Below, piece after piece: positions 1-7,963 of a stretch of 64,000 nucleotides of DNA. Made by a program: the position numbers and the translations under genes. The notes beneath the pieces are model-generated. The model was not told where the DNA came from. It was given only the letters and a program-made list of their open reading frames with translations, and searched no databases. The stretch spans positions 1-64,000 of the forward strand of contig DASYQE010000086.1 in assembly GCA_036005805.1 (NCBI GenBank), read 5' to 3'. The stretch is from DASRAU01 sp036005805 (GTDB lineage Bacteria > Acidobacteriota > Polarisedimenticolia > Gp22-AA2). Numbering within the stretch: position 1 is the stretch's first letter; every line of letters starts with the position of its first letter.

Positions 1-991
1 CGGCGATGTACTTCAGCCCCTCGCGGAACCAGAACCAGGAGGACGCCATCGGCGTCAGCGGGTGGCCGGCGATCTCCGAGCCGCGCTCGACGAAATCGGC
101 GTGCTCGTACAGCGGATCCGGGCGCACGAACGGCGGCGGCAGGTACAGCCCGTTGGCGTCGGCGTTGTTGCCGATGAAGAAGACCTCGCCGCCTCCGGTC
201 GTCAGGAGGACGAACTCCTTCGCCACCACCCAGTTCCGCAGCGTCACCGGCGCGATGATGAGAATCGTGCCGAGGGCGAAGGCGCCGGCGGCGCGCAACC
301 CCGCGCGCCGGGCGAACGGCTCGGCCCCGACGGTCGTCCCTTCGGGCGCTGCGACATCGCGCTTCGGCCCGCGCGCCAGGAAGTAGGCGAGCGCCGCCAG
401 CGCCGGCGCCAGCAGGATGAAGTTGTCGCGGTCGAGCGCCAGAAGGCCGAACACCGCTCCCGCCGCCGCGAACCGTCCCACCGCGCTGGCGCCGCGCGCC
501 GCGCCGTCGGCCGCCCGCTCCAGCGCCAGGATCAGCAGAAGCGTCAGGAAAGGGGAGAGGAAGGTCTTCATGACCATCCCCTCGAAGAACACGAACGGAC
601 CGTAGATGGCGATGAGGGCGGCGGCGATGAGCCCGTGCTTGGCGTCGAAGTAGCGCCGCCCGGCCCGGTAGGTGAGGTAGATGGTGCCCAGCCCGACGAG
701 CGACTGCGCCACCAGGATCGGCGTCAGCGCCGATCCGAAGACCTTCATGAAGGTCCCGAGCACGTAGGCGTACAGGGGACTCTGGACGAACGGGTCTTTC
801 CCCAGCCAGTCGCCGGCGGCGATTTTCTTCGCCCAGTTGAAGTAGAAGCCCGGGTCGAGATCGGTCGGCGTCACGAGTGACGAGCCGACCACCTGGAACA
901 CGTACGCGAGCCGCAGGACGAGCGCGGCCGCGAGGATCGCTCCGAGCGTCAGCGCGACGGCAAGTCTCTTCGGTTGTTGGGGTTCCGGCAC
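1..991 (-). CDS. GT39-type membrane glycosyltransferase, N-terminal part (cut by the window edge)
   Basis: Translating the reverse strand from a GTG at 991 gives about 330 residues open to the left edge. A basic start (PEPQQPKRL) is followed by a hydrophobic helix and then a luminal loop with DLDPGFYFNWAKKIAAGDW and a PFVQSPLYAYVLG segment, the layout of dolichyl-phosphate-mannose-type (GT39/PMT_2) transferases that use a polyprenyl-phosphate sugar donor. Several further membrane helices follow, and a second loop contains NWVVAKEFVLLTTGGGEVFFIGNNADANG, quoted here in two overlapping parts of that loop as NWVVAKEFVL and FFIGNNADANG. A TATAAT hexamer lies about 25 bases before the GTG with only a weak -35. 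The gene is divergent from the secreted protein at 1120. The substrate is unknown. Confidence 0.8.
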   Translation of the reverse strand, partial: MPEPQQPKRLAVALTLGAILAAALVLRLAYVFQVVGSSLVTPTDLDPGFYFNWAKKIAAGDWLGKDPFVQSPLYAYVLGTFMKVFGSALTPILVAQSLVGLGTIYLTYRAGRRYFDAKHGLIAAALIAIYGPFVFFEGMVMKTFLSPFLTLLLILALERAADGAARGASAVGRFAAAGAVFGLLALDRDNFILLAPALAALAYFLARGPKRDVAAPEGTTVGAEPFARRAGLRAAGAFALGTILIIAPVTLRNWVVAKEFVLLTTGGGEVFFIGNNADANGLYLPPPFVRPDPLYEHADFVERGSEIAGHPLTPMASSWFWFREGLKYIA

Positions 992-1067
992 CGGGGCTCC
1001 GCCCCCGTCAGGGGCGGCGGATTATAGCAGCACCGCCCGGATCGAGGTTCCCGCGGGCGGTTGTTGG

Positions 1068-1090
1068 TCGTATGATTCAGCCAACGCCGC
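1068..1090 (+). promoter_or_regulatory. Candidate promoter -10 and shared 5' leader block
   Basis: TATGAT at 1071-1076 sits where a -10 box is expected for the gene at 1120; the -35 (TTCCCG at 1048-1053) is weak. TCG immediately precedes TATGAT and CCAACGCCGC follows at 1081-1090. The same TCG, ten-base TAT-containing stretch and CCAACGCCGC recur with identical spacing at 24659-24681 before the FG-GAP gene. Promoter function is inferred. Confidence 0.45.
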
Positions 1091-1119
1091 ATCGCTTCGA
1101 AGGAATCGGAGGGCCGACC

Positions 1120-2388
1120 ATGAACAAGGTCTCTGGCATTCCGGCTCGACCCGCCGTGGCGATGGTCGCCCTGGCGGCGATCGCCTTGGCGCTGCCGCAC
1201 CCCGCGGACGCCACCTGTATCAACCCGCAGCCCATGCAGCACGGTCTGGGGAGCTTCTTCATGGGCTGCCCGGACATCAATCCTGTCCAGGGCTACCTGT
1301 TCGTCCTGGGGCAGGAAGCGACGCTGAACAGCGACAGCACCGCTGCGGGCGCCGGGGCGGATCAGCAGATCGATTTCGTCTGCGAGGCGACCGGTGTCAC
1401 GACCGAGCAGGCGATCGACTGCATGCCGGAGGCGGGTGTGGCCGGCGACGGCAACGTCGTGGTGGCGTTCGACTGGGGCGGGATCAATCTCAGCAACGGA
1501 AACGCCTGCCCGAACCCGGCCGGGGTCATCGGCGTCGGCCGCAACATCATCCAGGTATCGGCGAACGACGGCGCATTGCTCATCGCGACGATGGGCTTCT
1601 CTCTCGATTTCGGGTTCTACATCGTCGAGGCGGCCGGCCCCGAGGATCTCTCGCCAATGGCCTGCAGCCATGACAACGGCCTGACGCTCGTTTCCAACAC
1701 CTCGGGGCTCGAGTCCCAGACCGTCTGCTTCCTGCAGAGCGCCCCTCCGGTCCACAGTGATTGCGATCCCGGCACGGTCGGCGAACTCCTCGGCACCTGC
1801 CAGGGCGGGACCGGCACGCCGCTCACCGTGACCCCGGGGAACCTGTACACCAGGACCGGTCCCTGCAACGCCCCTCCCGACCTACGCCGGGCCTCGTGGA
1901 CGCCGCTGGCCACGACCCCCGGCCCGGGCGGCAGCAAGTGCGGCGTCGTCAATCCTCCGCTCGACAACTCCTGCCTCTTCTACGGCGCCAGCAGCTTCTT
2001 CGGCGATGGCGCGAACCCCCCCGCCGAGTCGCCGGCTCTGACCGCCTGGATGCGTCAGACCTGTGCGGCTTCCGCGGCATCCGCCGGTGCTCCGCGGCCT
2101 GGCTGTGGAGCGGCTGTCGACGAGGTGGTCGTCACCAAGGCGGAGATTCTCAAGGGCAGGCTGCACGTCGACTTCAGCACCGTGAACGAGGCCACGATCA
2201 TTGGCTTCAACGTCTATGGCGGCGTGTCGAAGCTCAACTCCGGTCTCATCGCCGCGGTGGGGCAGGGGAACAACGACTACTCCTTCGAGGTGGGCCGGGG
2301 CGCGCTGAAGAACGAGCGCGCGATCACCGTCGAGGCCGTCCTCAGCAACGGGACGACGGTTCTCACCGCCGCGGTTACGGTGAAGTAG
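1120..2388 (+). CDS. Secreted protein with the MopE-family N-terminal module
   Basis: A 422-residue exported protein. The ATG at 1120 is chosen because GGAGG lies seven bases upstream and the first residues (MNKVSGIPARPAVAMVALAA) form a signal peptide ending near ADA; the open frame extends upstream to 877 but that part overlaps the promoter and the divergent gene. Residues about 30-310 match the N-terminal module of the genes at 2395, 5852, 12528 and 13861: a CxNPQPxQH start, GYLF, PEAGxxGDG, FDWGG, CPNP and SDCDPGTVGE. Unlike them it has no MopE or thrombospondin-3 repeats. It ends in a short beta-sandwich-like domain with GFNVYGG. It converges on the gene at 2395 with six bases between stops. 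The function of the module is unknown. Confidence 0.85.
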   Translation: MNKVSGIPARPAVAMVALAAIALALPHPADATCINPQPMQHGLGSFFMGCPDINPVQGYLFVLGQEATLNSDSTAAGAGADQQIDFVCEATGVTTEQAIDCMPEAGVAGDGNVVVAFDWGGINLSNGNACPNPAGVIGVGRNIIQVSANDGALLIATMGFSLDFGFYIVEAAGPEDLSPMACSHDNGLTLVSNTSGLESQTVCFLQSAPPVHSDCDPGTVGELLGTCQGGTGTPLTVTPGNLYTRTGPCNAPPDLRRASWTPLATTPGPGGSKCGVVNPPLDNSCLFYGASSFFGDGANPPAESPALTAWMRQTCAASAASAGAPRPGCGAAVDEVVVTKAEILKGRLHVDFSTVNEATIIGFNVYGGVSKLNSGLIAAVGQGNNDYSFEVGRGALKNERAITVEAVLSNGTTVLTAAVTVK

Positions 2389-2394
2389 TCTCCC

Positions 2395-5300
2395 TCAGGG
2401 GCAGGGATTCGTGTTCGGCCGCGGCTGCCCGGCGCTGCTGGTGCCGAGGCTGCTCTCGCCGCCGGGGCCGTTGCCGGTGACGAGGTAGAAGACGGCCTGG
2501 CCGGGAGTCAGCGCCACGCCGTCGACAACGTTGGAATCCGCGATGGCGCACGTCTTCGCGGCCAGCGGCACCTGCGCCGGGCTCTGCGTGTAGATCCCCG
2601 ACTGGCGCAGGACGGCGAGGTCGCCGCGGTACAGGTTGAACGAAGAGAAGCCGCTCTCCTGCTGCCACTCGACGAAGTCGTTGTCCGACAGGCGCAGCAG
2701 GATCAGCCCGTCGCTCAGGTCGCAGGTGTCTCCCTCGTCGTCGCGATCGACGTTCCCCTGGTCGGTATTGGGCAGGAAGATGCAGTTGTCGCACGCGTCG
2801 CCGACCGCGTCGCCGTCGAGATCGTCCTGCTGGGTGTTCGCGTCGCGCGGGCAGTTGTCACAGGCGTCGCCGCGCTGGTCGAGGTCGAGGTCCGCCTGGC
2901 TGGGATTGGGAACGAAGGTGCAGTTGTCGCAGGAGTTGCCGCGTCCGTCGTGGTCGGTGTCGAGCTGGCTGGGATTGGCCGCGACGGGGCAGTTGTCGCA
3001 GGCGCCCGCGACGCCGTCGTTGTCGCCGTCGACCGCATCCTGGAAATCGTCGACGCGGCTGTCGCAGTCGTCGTCGATGCCGTTGCACAGCTCGACGGCG
3101 CCCGGATGGGCGGAAGCCGCGTGGTCGTTGCAGTCCTGGCACACCGTGTAGCCGTCCTGGTCCACGTCGGCCTCGTCCACGAGCCCGTTGCAGTCGTTGT
3201 CGATGGTGTCGCACACCTCCGCCGTGGGCGTGCCGGGGACGCAGGCCTGCGGCAACCCGAAGGCGCAGTTGTCCACCGTGACGTGGCACTGCCCGACGCC
3301 GCACGAGGTCTGCCCCAGCCCGTCGTCGACTTGACCGTCGCAGTCCTGGTCGACGTTGTCGCAGGTCTCCGTCGCGGCGGGGGAGATGTCGCCGCGGGCG
3401 TCGTTGCAGTCGCCGCGGCAGGTGCTGAAGCCGTCGGCGTCGGCGTCCGGACAGGCGCAGCCCAGGGTCTCGAACAGGGCCCGGAAGCCGGGACCGGAGC
3501 TGGACCAGGCGACGCCGAACGCCTGGCCGTTCCATCGCAGGGCGACGCGCTGATCGACGTGCGTGTCGTACGTGAGCCGGGTGCTGGTGCCGAGCGGAAC
3601 TCCGGAGGCGTCCACACGGCGCGAGTAGAGCTCCGCTCCGGTGCGGCTGTCCGCCCAGGCCAGCATGTACTCGGTTCCGGTCCAGGCGATCGAGGGGCCG
3701 GTGGAACGTCCCTCGGGGCTGACGCTGATGTCACCGCCGATCTTCGCGCCGGCGCCATCGACGCGGGTCATCCAGGGAGTGGTGACGCCGCCGTTGCGCT
3801 TGTCGTCCCAGGCGACGGCGAAGGTTCCGCCGGTCCAGATGATGTCGGGGTTCCCGGAGAAGGCCGCCTCGTCGGTGAGGCGCGTTTCGCCGCCGGCCGG
3901 CACGCCCTCCGGCGCGATGAGGCGGAAATAGATCTCGGAATTGCCGACCGGCGTGTCGCGGTGGTCCTGCCACACGAGCCCGAAATAGCTGTTGCTCCAG
4001 GCGAGAGACGGCCGGCCGGCCTCGAACGCCTCGCTCACCGCGACCTCCGAGCCAAGGGGAGTTCCCAGCGGGTCCATGGTCCGGAAGTAGACCTGGTCGG
4101 AGCCGCCGAACTGCCGGGTGAAGGCGACGCCGTACACCGTGCCGGCCCAGGCGAGATCGAAGGCATGGACGGGTCCCGACGTCAGCAGGGTGGGCGAGCC
4201 GACCTTGAGGCCCCCGGAGCTGACCCGCTGGAACTTGACTTGTTGGCCACCGGTCTGCCCGTCCAGCCAGGCCACCCCGTATTCCGAACCGTTCCAGACG
4301 ACGGCGGGGGATTGCGGGCGGTTGATCGTGGTGGCATTGGCGATGAAGGTCGGGCTGCCGACTTGCCCTCCGGTCGCGGTGAGACGGTAGAAGTTGATCT
4401 GCGTGAAGGATCCATCGGCCGTCGGGTTCTCGGTGACATAGCCGTAGCCGCTGCCGTTCCACACCAGGTCGGGGCTGGCCGCGCCGTTGGTGTTCAGCAC
4501 CGTCTGAACCGGCGTCACCGGATCCGGCATCGAGCAGCTGGTCGCGCAGCCGGCCTCTTCGTCGATGGCGCCGTCGCAGTCGTCGTCGTAGCCGTTGCAG
4601 ACCTCGGGGGAGCCCGGGCCCGGAGTGCAGGTCTGGGGCACGCCGCCGGAGCAGGCCGCGACGCTGCGCGTGCAGGGGCCGATGCCGCAGGTGAGCACCC
4701 CGAGCCCATCGTCGGTCTGCCCATCGCAGTCGTTGTCGGCGCCGTCGCACACCTCCGTGGCACCCGGATGCGCCGCCGGGTTCGCGTCGTCGCAGTCGAG
4801 ATCGCAGGTGGTCCAGCCATCGGCGTCCTGGTCGGGACAGCCGGTGGCAGGGACGCGGACATACCCGCCGATGGCGGGGGATTCCTGGGCGTTCAGCCGG
4901 TACGTCGCGCCGAGATAGACGCACTCGCCGGGGATGGGAACTGGAAAGGACACCGTGGCGTGTCCCTGGGAATCGACATCGCTGACGAACGTCCAGGCGA
5001 AGTTGCGCAGGTCGAAGTTCGACGCGGTGCACGACGCGTTGAGGCGATACAGCCGCCCGCGCGTGACGGCCGGAGGCGGCGAAGCGCCAGTGCACAGCCC
5101 GACCTGGACCCCCGCCGATCCCGGATCGCAGTCGGTCGAGATCTCCGGCGCGAACAAGGTGAGGTTCGCGAATATCGTCGTCCCGGCCGCGATCGTCGTG
5201 CCGTCCACGTGAAGCAGGCGCCGCGCCGGCTCGTCGCAGGCCAGCGGAATCGAGTCGGTGCCGGTGTAGGGCGCCGCGAACTCCACCACGTAGAAGCCGA

Positions 5301-5742
5301 AAGCCTCCGAGAAGCCGACGCTCGCGAGAATCGAGGTGCCGGCGGCGGAGACGACCTGCGTCTGCACGCGGGCGCTGCCGTCGACCGCCCTCAAGGGATT
5401 GGGACACCCGTTCACCCCGCCCAGGCCCCCCCAGTCGAATTCGAGCGTGATACGGCCGTCACCTGGTGTGCCCGCATCCGGCTGGCACGGGACGGTCTGC
5501 GCGTTGTGGGCCTGCCCGTCGCGGCACACGGGATTGACGGAGCCGCTGTTGGTGGTGTTCGGGTCGGCGATCAGGAAGAGATAGCCCGGCACCACCGTGC
5601 CGTCCGGGCAGTGCTCGTAGTAGGACCCGAGCGCGTGCTGGGTCGGCTGGGGGTTGGGGCAGGTCCCCACCGTCACGAATCCCACGGCGAGACCGCCGAG
5701 CGCGGTCAGGATCCGGAGGGCTTCAGCACGCGGCAGGCTCAT
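2395..5742 (-). CDS. Large secreted MopE / beta-propeller / thrombospondin-3 repeat protein
   Basis: An 1115-residue exported protein; ATG with AGGAG seven bases upstream and a signal peptide ending near VTVGT. Order of parts: the shared N-terminal module (about 30-298); MopE-type putative metal-binding repeats (about 299-400; DCDDANPAAHPGATEVCDG and DNDCDG patterns); seven repeats of about 48 residues with a W-x-G-x-x-Y-x-V-A-W core (about 415-755), which suggests a seven-bladed propeller; more MopE repeats (about 760-895); thrombospondin type 3 calcium-binding repeats (about 897-1015; DNCPVAANPSQLDTD type); and the C-terminal domain shared with 5852 and 13861 (FNLYRGDLAVLRQSG, FYLVTGNG, ending PCP). 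The paired cysteines and Asp-rich loops suggest an extracellular, metal-stabilised protein. The ligand and role are unknown. Confidence 0.9.
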   Translation of the reverse strand: MSLPRAEALRILTALGGLAVGFVTVGTCPNPQPTQHALGSYYEHCPDGTVVPGYLFLIADPNTTNSGSVNPVCRDGQAHNAQTVPCQPDAGTPGDGRITLEFDWGGLGGVNGCPNPLRAVDGSARVQTQVVSAAGTSILASVGFSEAFGFYVVEFAAPYTGTDSIPLACDEPARRLLHVDGTTIAAGTTIFANLTLFAPEISTDCDPGSAGVQVGLCTGASPPPAVTRGRLYRLNASCTASNFDLRNFAWTFVSDVDSQGHATVSFPVPIPGECVYLGATYRLNAQESPAIGGYVRVPATGCPDQDADGWTTCDLDCDDANPAAHPGATEVCDGADNDCDGQTDDGLGVLTCGIGPCTRSVAACSGGVPQTCTPGPGSPEVCNGYDDDCDGAIDEEAGCATSCSMPDPVTPVQTVLNTNGAASPDLVWNGSGYGYVTENPTADGSFTQINFYRLTATGGQVGSPTFIANATTINRPQSPAVVWNGSEYGVAWLDGQTGGQQVKFQRVSSGGLKVGSPTLLTSGPVHAFDLAWAGTVYGVAFTRQFGGSDQVYFRTMDPLGTPLGSEVAVSEAFEAGRPSLAWSNSYFGLVWQDHRDTPVGNSEIYFRLIAPEGVPAGGETRLTDEAAFSGNPDIIWTGGTFAVAWDDKRNGGVTTPWMTRVDGAGAKIGGDISVSPEGRSTGPSIAWTGTEYMLAWADSRTGAELYSRRVDASGVPLGTSTRLTYDTHVDQRVALRWNGQAFGVAWSSSGPGFRALFETLGCACPDADADGFSTCRGDCNDARGDISPAATETCDNVDQDCDGQVDDGLGQTSCGVGQCHVTVDNCAFGLPQACVPGTPTAEVCDTIDNDCNGLVDEADVDQDGYTVCQDCNDHAASAHPGAVELCNGIDDDCDSRVDDFQDAVDGDNDGVAGACDNCPVAANPSQLDTDHDGRGNSCDNCTFVPNPSQADLDLDQRGDACDNCPRDANTQQDDLDGDAVGDACDNCIFLPNTDQGNVDRDDEGDTCDLSDGLILLRLSDNDFVEWQQESGFSSFNLYRGDLAVLRQSGIYTQSPAQVPLAAKTCAIADSNVVDGVALTPGQAVFYLVTGNGPGGESSLGTSSAGQPRPNTNPCP

Positions 5743-5851
5743 GGCACTCCTTAATTGGACGATGGCGGCGGCGAGACGGTCCTTCCATTACTCCGAATGC
5801 GGCCCCGACGCAAGTGAGAAACGCCCTGCGTTGGTGGGTCATCAAGGCTGT

Positions 5852-7828
5852 TCAGGGGCAAGGGTTGGTGTTCGGTCGGGGTTGGCCGGCGCTGTTGGTG
5901 CCGAGGCTGCTCTCGCCCCCCGCCCCGTTGCCGGTCACGAGGTAGAAAACCGCCTGGCCCGGTGTGAGCGCGACCCCGTCCAGACTGTAGGGAGTCGCAA
6001 CCCCGCATGTCTTTGAGGCGAGCGGTACGAGCGCAGGATCCTGCGTATAGATTCCGGCCTGTCGGAGCCGCGCAAGATCCCCACGGTAGAGGTTGAAGGA
6101 GGTGAAACCGATCTCCTTCTGCCATTCGACGAAGAATTCGTCCGAGACACGCAGCAGGATGAGCCCGTCGTTGAGATCGCAGACGTCGCCTTCGTCGTCG
6201 TGATCGGTGTTCCCCTGATCGGTGTTGGCGTCGAAAGGACAGTTGTCACAGTCGTCGCCACGGGTATCGTCGTCGCTGTCGTCCTGGAAGGAATTGGCAT
6301 CGTCAGGGCAGTTGTCGCAAACGTCCCCGCGCTGATCGAAGTCGCGATCCGCCTGGCCGGGGTTGATGACAAAGGCACAGTTGTCGCAGGAATTCCCAAG
6401 GCCGTCGTGATCGCTGTCGAGCTGGTTCGGGTTGGCCGCCAAGGGGCAGTTGTCGCAGGCTCCGCGAACCCCATCGCCATCGGAGTCGGCGGCGTTATTG
6501 AAGTCGTCGACGATCGCATCGCAGTCGTCGTCGACCGCGTTGCAAGCTTCGAACGCGCCGGGGTGTACGGCCGCATTGGCATCGTTGCAATCGAAACAGA
6601 TCTTTGACCCGTCTCCATCGGCGTCGGTCTCGTCCACGGCTCCGTCGCAATCGTTGTCCACCGAATCGCAGACATCCGGAGACGGCTGGCCGGGGACGCA
6701 TTGCGGCTGCTGACCGTTCTGGCAGACGGGCACCGTCCGCAAGCACGCGCCAACACCGCAGGACTGGACCTGCCCTTCGTAACCTTCATCGATCTGACCA
6801 TCGCAGTCGTTGTCGATGCCGTCACAGGATTCGAAGGCTGAGGGATGGGCCGTCGCGATCGTGTCATTGCAATCCCCGCCACAAGTGTTCCAGCCGTCAC
6901 CGTCTGCATCGTTGCAGGCACCGGTGTCCGGGACCGAGATGAAGCCGGCAACCGCGGGTACCTCCTGTCCTGTCAACCGGTAGGTCGCGCCAAGGTATTC
7001 ACATTGGCCGGCTGGAGGCGGGGGAAAGGTGAAGTCTGCGTGCCCCTGCGCGTCTGTGTCTGACACGAGAGTCCAGGCTGACGTGCGCAGGTCTCCAGGG
7101 TAACCATTGCAGGCGCTGGTTTTCCGGTACACCCTTCCGGGGGAGCGAACAGGAATCGACGCGACTGAGCCCGAGCATGTGGCGAGCACCTCACCCACAG
7201 TTCCGGGGTCGCAGTCGCTGAAAATGATCGGAAGGGAGAGCGTCAGCTGCGCATGCACCTGGCCCGCTTCCAGAGCCACATGATCTGCATGGATCAGGCC
7301 GCCACTCCCGAATCCACTACACGAGATGGGTAGCGCAGTGTCGCCGTTAAAGGGTTGCGCTGATTCGACGAGATACTGGCCGAAATCATTCGAGAAGGCG
7401 ACGCTCATGACGAGTGAGAAACCATTGGGAGCAATCACATGTGCTATCAGACGCTCCCCTTGACCCTGCTGGAAGACAGGATTCGGACACCCCGGCGACG
7501 TGAAGAGCCCTCCAAAGTCATAGAGAATGGTCAGCTTCCCGTCACCGACCATCCCCGCCTCAGGTTGACAAGCGATGAACTGGCTGGTCTGTTGGTTGGT
7601 GTCCTCGCAAATAAAGTCGTTCGCGACTGAATTGATGGTCGGGCTCGAGAGAGCGAAAAAGTATCCTGATGTCCGCGGTCCGGGATCGCATTGGTCAAAA
7701 TAGCTCGCGAAGGCATGTTGGAATGGCTGGGGGCCCGGACAGGCAGCCTCACCTCGGTCCGTGACTCCAAACCAAATCGCAGGCGCGAGAAGGAACTGCG
7801 CAACCAGCCTGATGCGGCGAATTCTCAT
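5852..7828 (-). CDS. Secreted MopE / thrombospondin-3 repeat protein
   Basis: A 658-residue exported protein. The ATG at 7828 is preferred over the in-frame GTG at 7840 because GAGAG lies upstream of it and the residues that follow (MRIRRIRLVAQFLLAPAIW) form a signal peptide. The shared N-terminal module covers about 30-300, MopE repeats about 300-440, thrombospondin-3 repeats about 446-555, and the shared C-terminal domain about 560-658 (FNLYRGDLARLRQAG, FYLVTGNG, ending PCP). It looks like the gene at 2395 without the propeller. The DNA reads visibly lower in GC than its neighbours, with more A/T third positions, which could mean a different history; I have not computed this. The gene lies in line with 2395, about 110 bases apart, and may be co-transcribed or separately promoted. 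Confidence 0.88.
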   Translation of the reverse strand: MRIRRIRLVAQFLLAPAIWFGVTDRGEAACPGPQPFQHAFASYFDQCDPGPRTSGYFFALSSPTINSVANDFICEDTNQQTSQFIACQPEAGMVGDGKLTILYDFGGLFTSPGCPNPVFQQGQGERLIAHVIAPNGFSLVMSVAFSNDFGQYLVESAQPFNGDTALPISCSGFGSGGLIHADHVALEAGQVHAQLTLSLPIIFSDCDPGTVGEVLATCSGSVASIPVRSPGRVYRKTSACNGYPGDLRTSAWTLVSDTDAQGHADFTFPPPPAGQCEYLGATYRLTGQEVPAVAGFISVPDTGACNDADGDGWNTCGGDCNDTIATAHPSAFESCDGIDNDCDGQIDEGYEGQVQSCGVGACLRTVPVCQNGQQPQCVPGQPSPDVCDSVDNDCDGAVDETDADGDGSKICFDCNDANAAVHPGAFEACNAVDDDCDAIVDDFNNAADSDGDGVRGACDNCPLAANPNQLDSDHDGLGNSCDNCAFVINPGQADRDFDQRGDVCDNCPDDANSFQDDSDDDTRGDDCDNCPFDANTDQGNTDHDDEGDVCDLNDGLILLRVSDEFFVEWQKEIGFTSFNLYRGDLARLRQAGIYTQDPALVPLASKTCGVATPYSLDGVALTPGQAVFYLVTGNGAGGESSLGTNSAGQPRPNTNPCP

Positions 7829-7963
7829 GGCTGCTCTCACGAAACAATTGCTTTCGCGGTCACGGTCCGGGGGACATATGCGCCTTCGGACGCGGAGGCC
7901 CGAGGCTGAAAAAGCAGATTCCGGACCATGGCAGACCTCCCGCCAAGCGAGGATTAGCAGACT

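Noticed and set aside
62..880. A 272-codon open frame on the + strand
   Set aside because: It is antisense to the glycosyltransferase at 1-991; its product is Arg/Gly/Glu-rich filler typical of GC-rich shadow frames.
877..1119. N-terminal extension of the secreted protein at 1120
   Set aside because: It lies over the divergent gene start and the promoter region; the signal peptide and ribosome site fit ATG 1120.
2700..3400. Repeated GTTGTCGCA-type elements that look at first like a CRISPR array (also at 6180-6700 and 14180-14720)
   Set aside because: Spacing is irregular and follows the codons of thrombospondin-3 and MopE repeats (DNC, DND) on the minus strand.
2950..5754. A 934-codon + strand frame opposite the large MopE protein
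   Set aside because: Val/Ala/Gly/Arg-rich, no recognised motif, and fully explained by the repeat codons (GAC, TGC, AAC) of the gene on the other strand.
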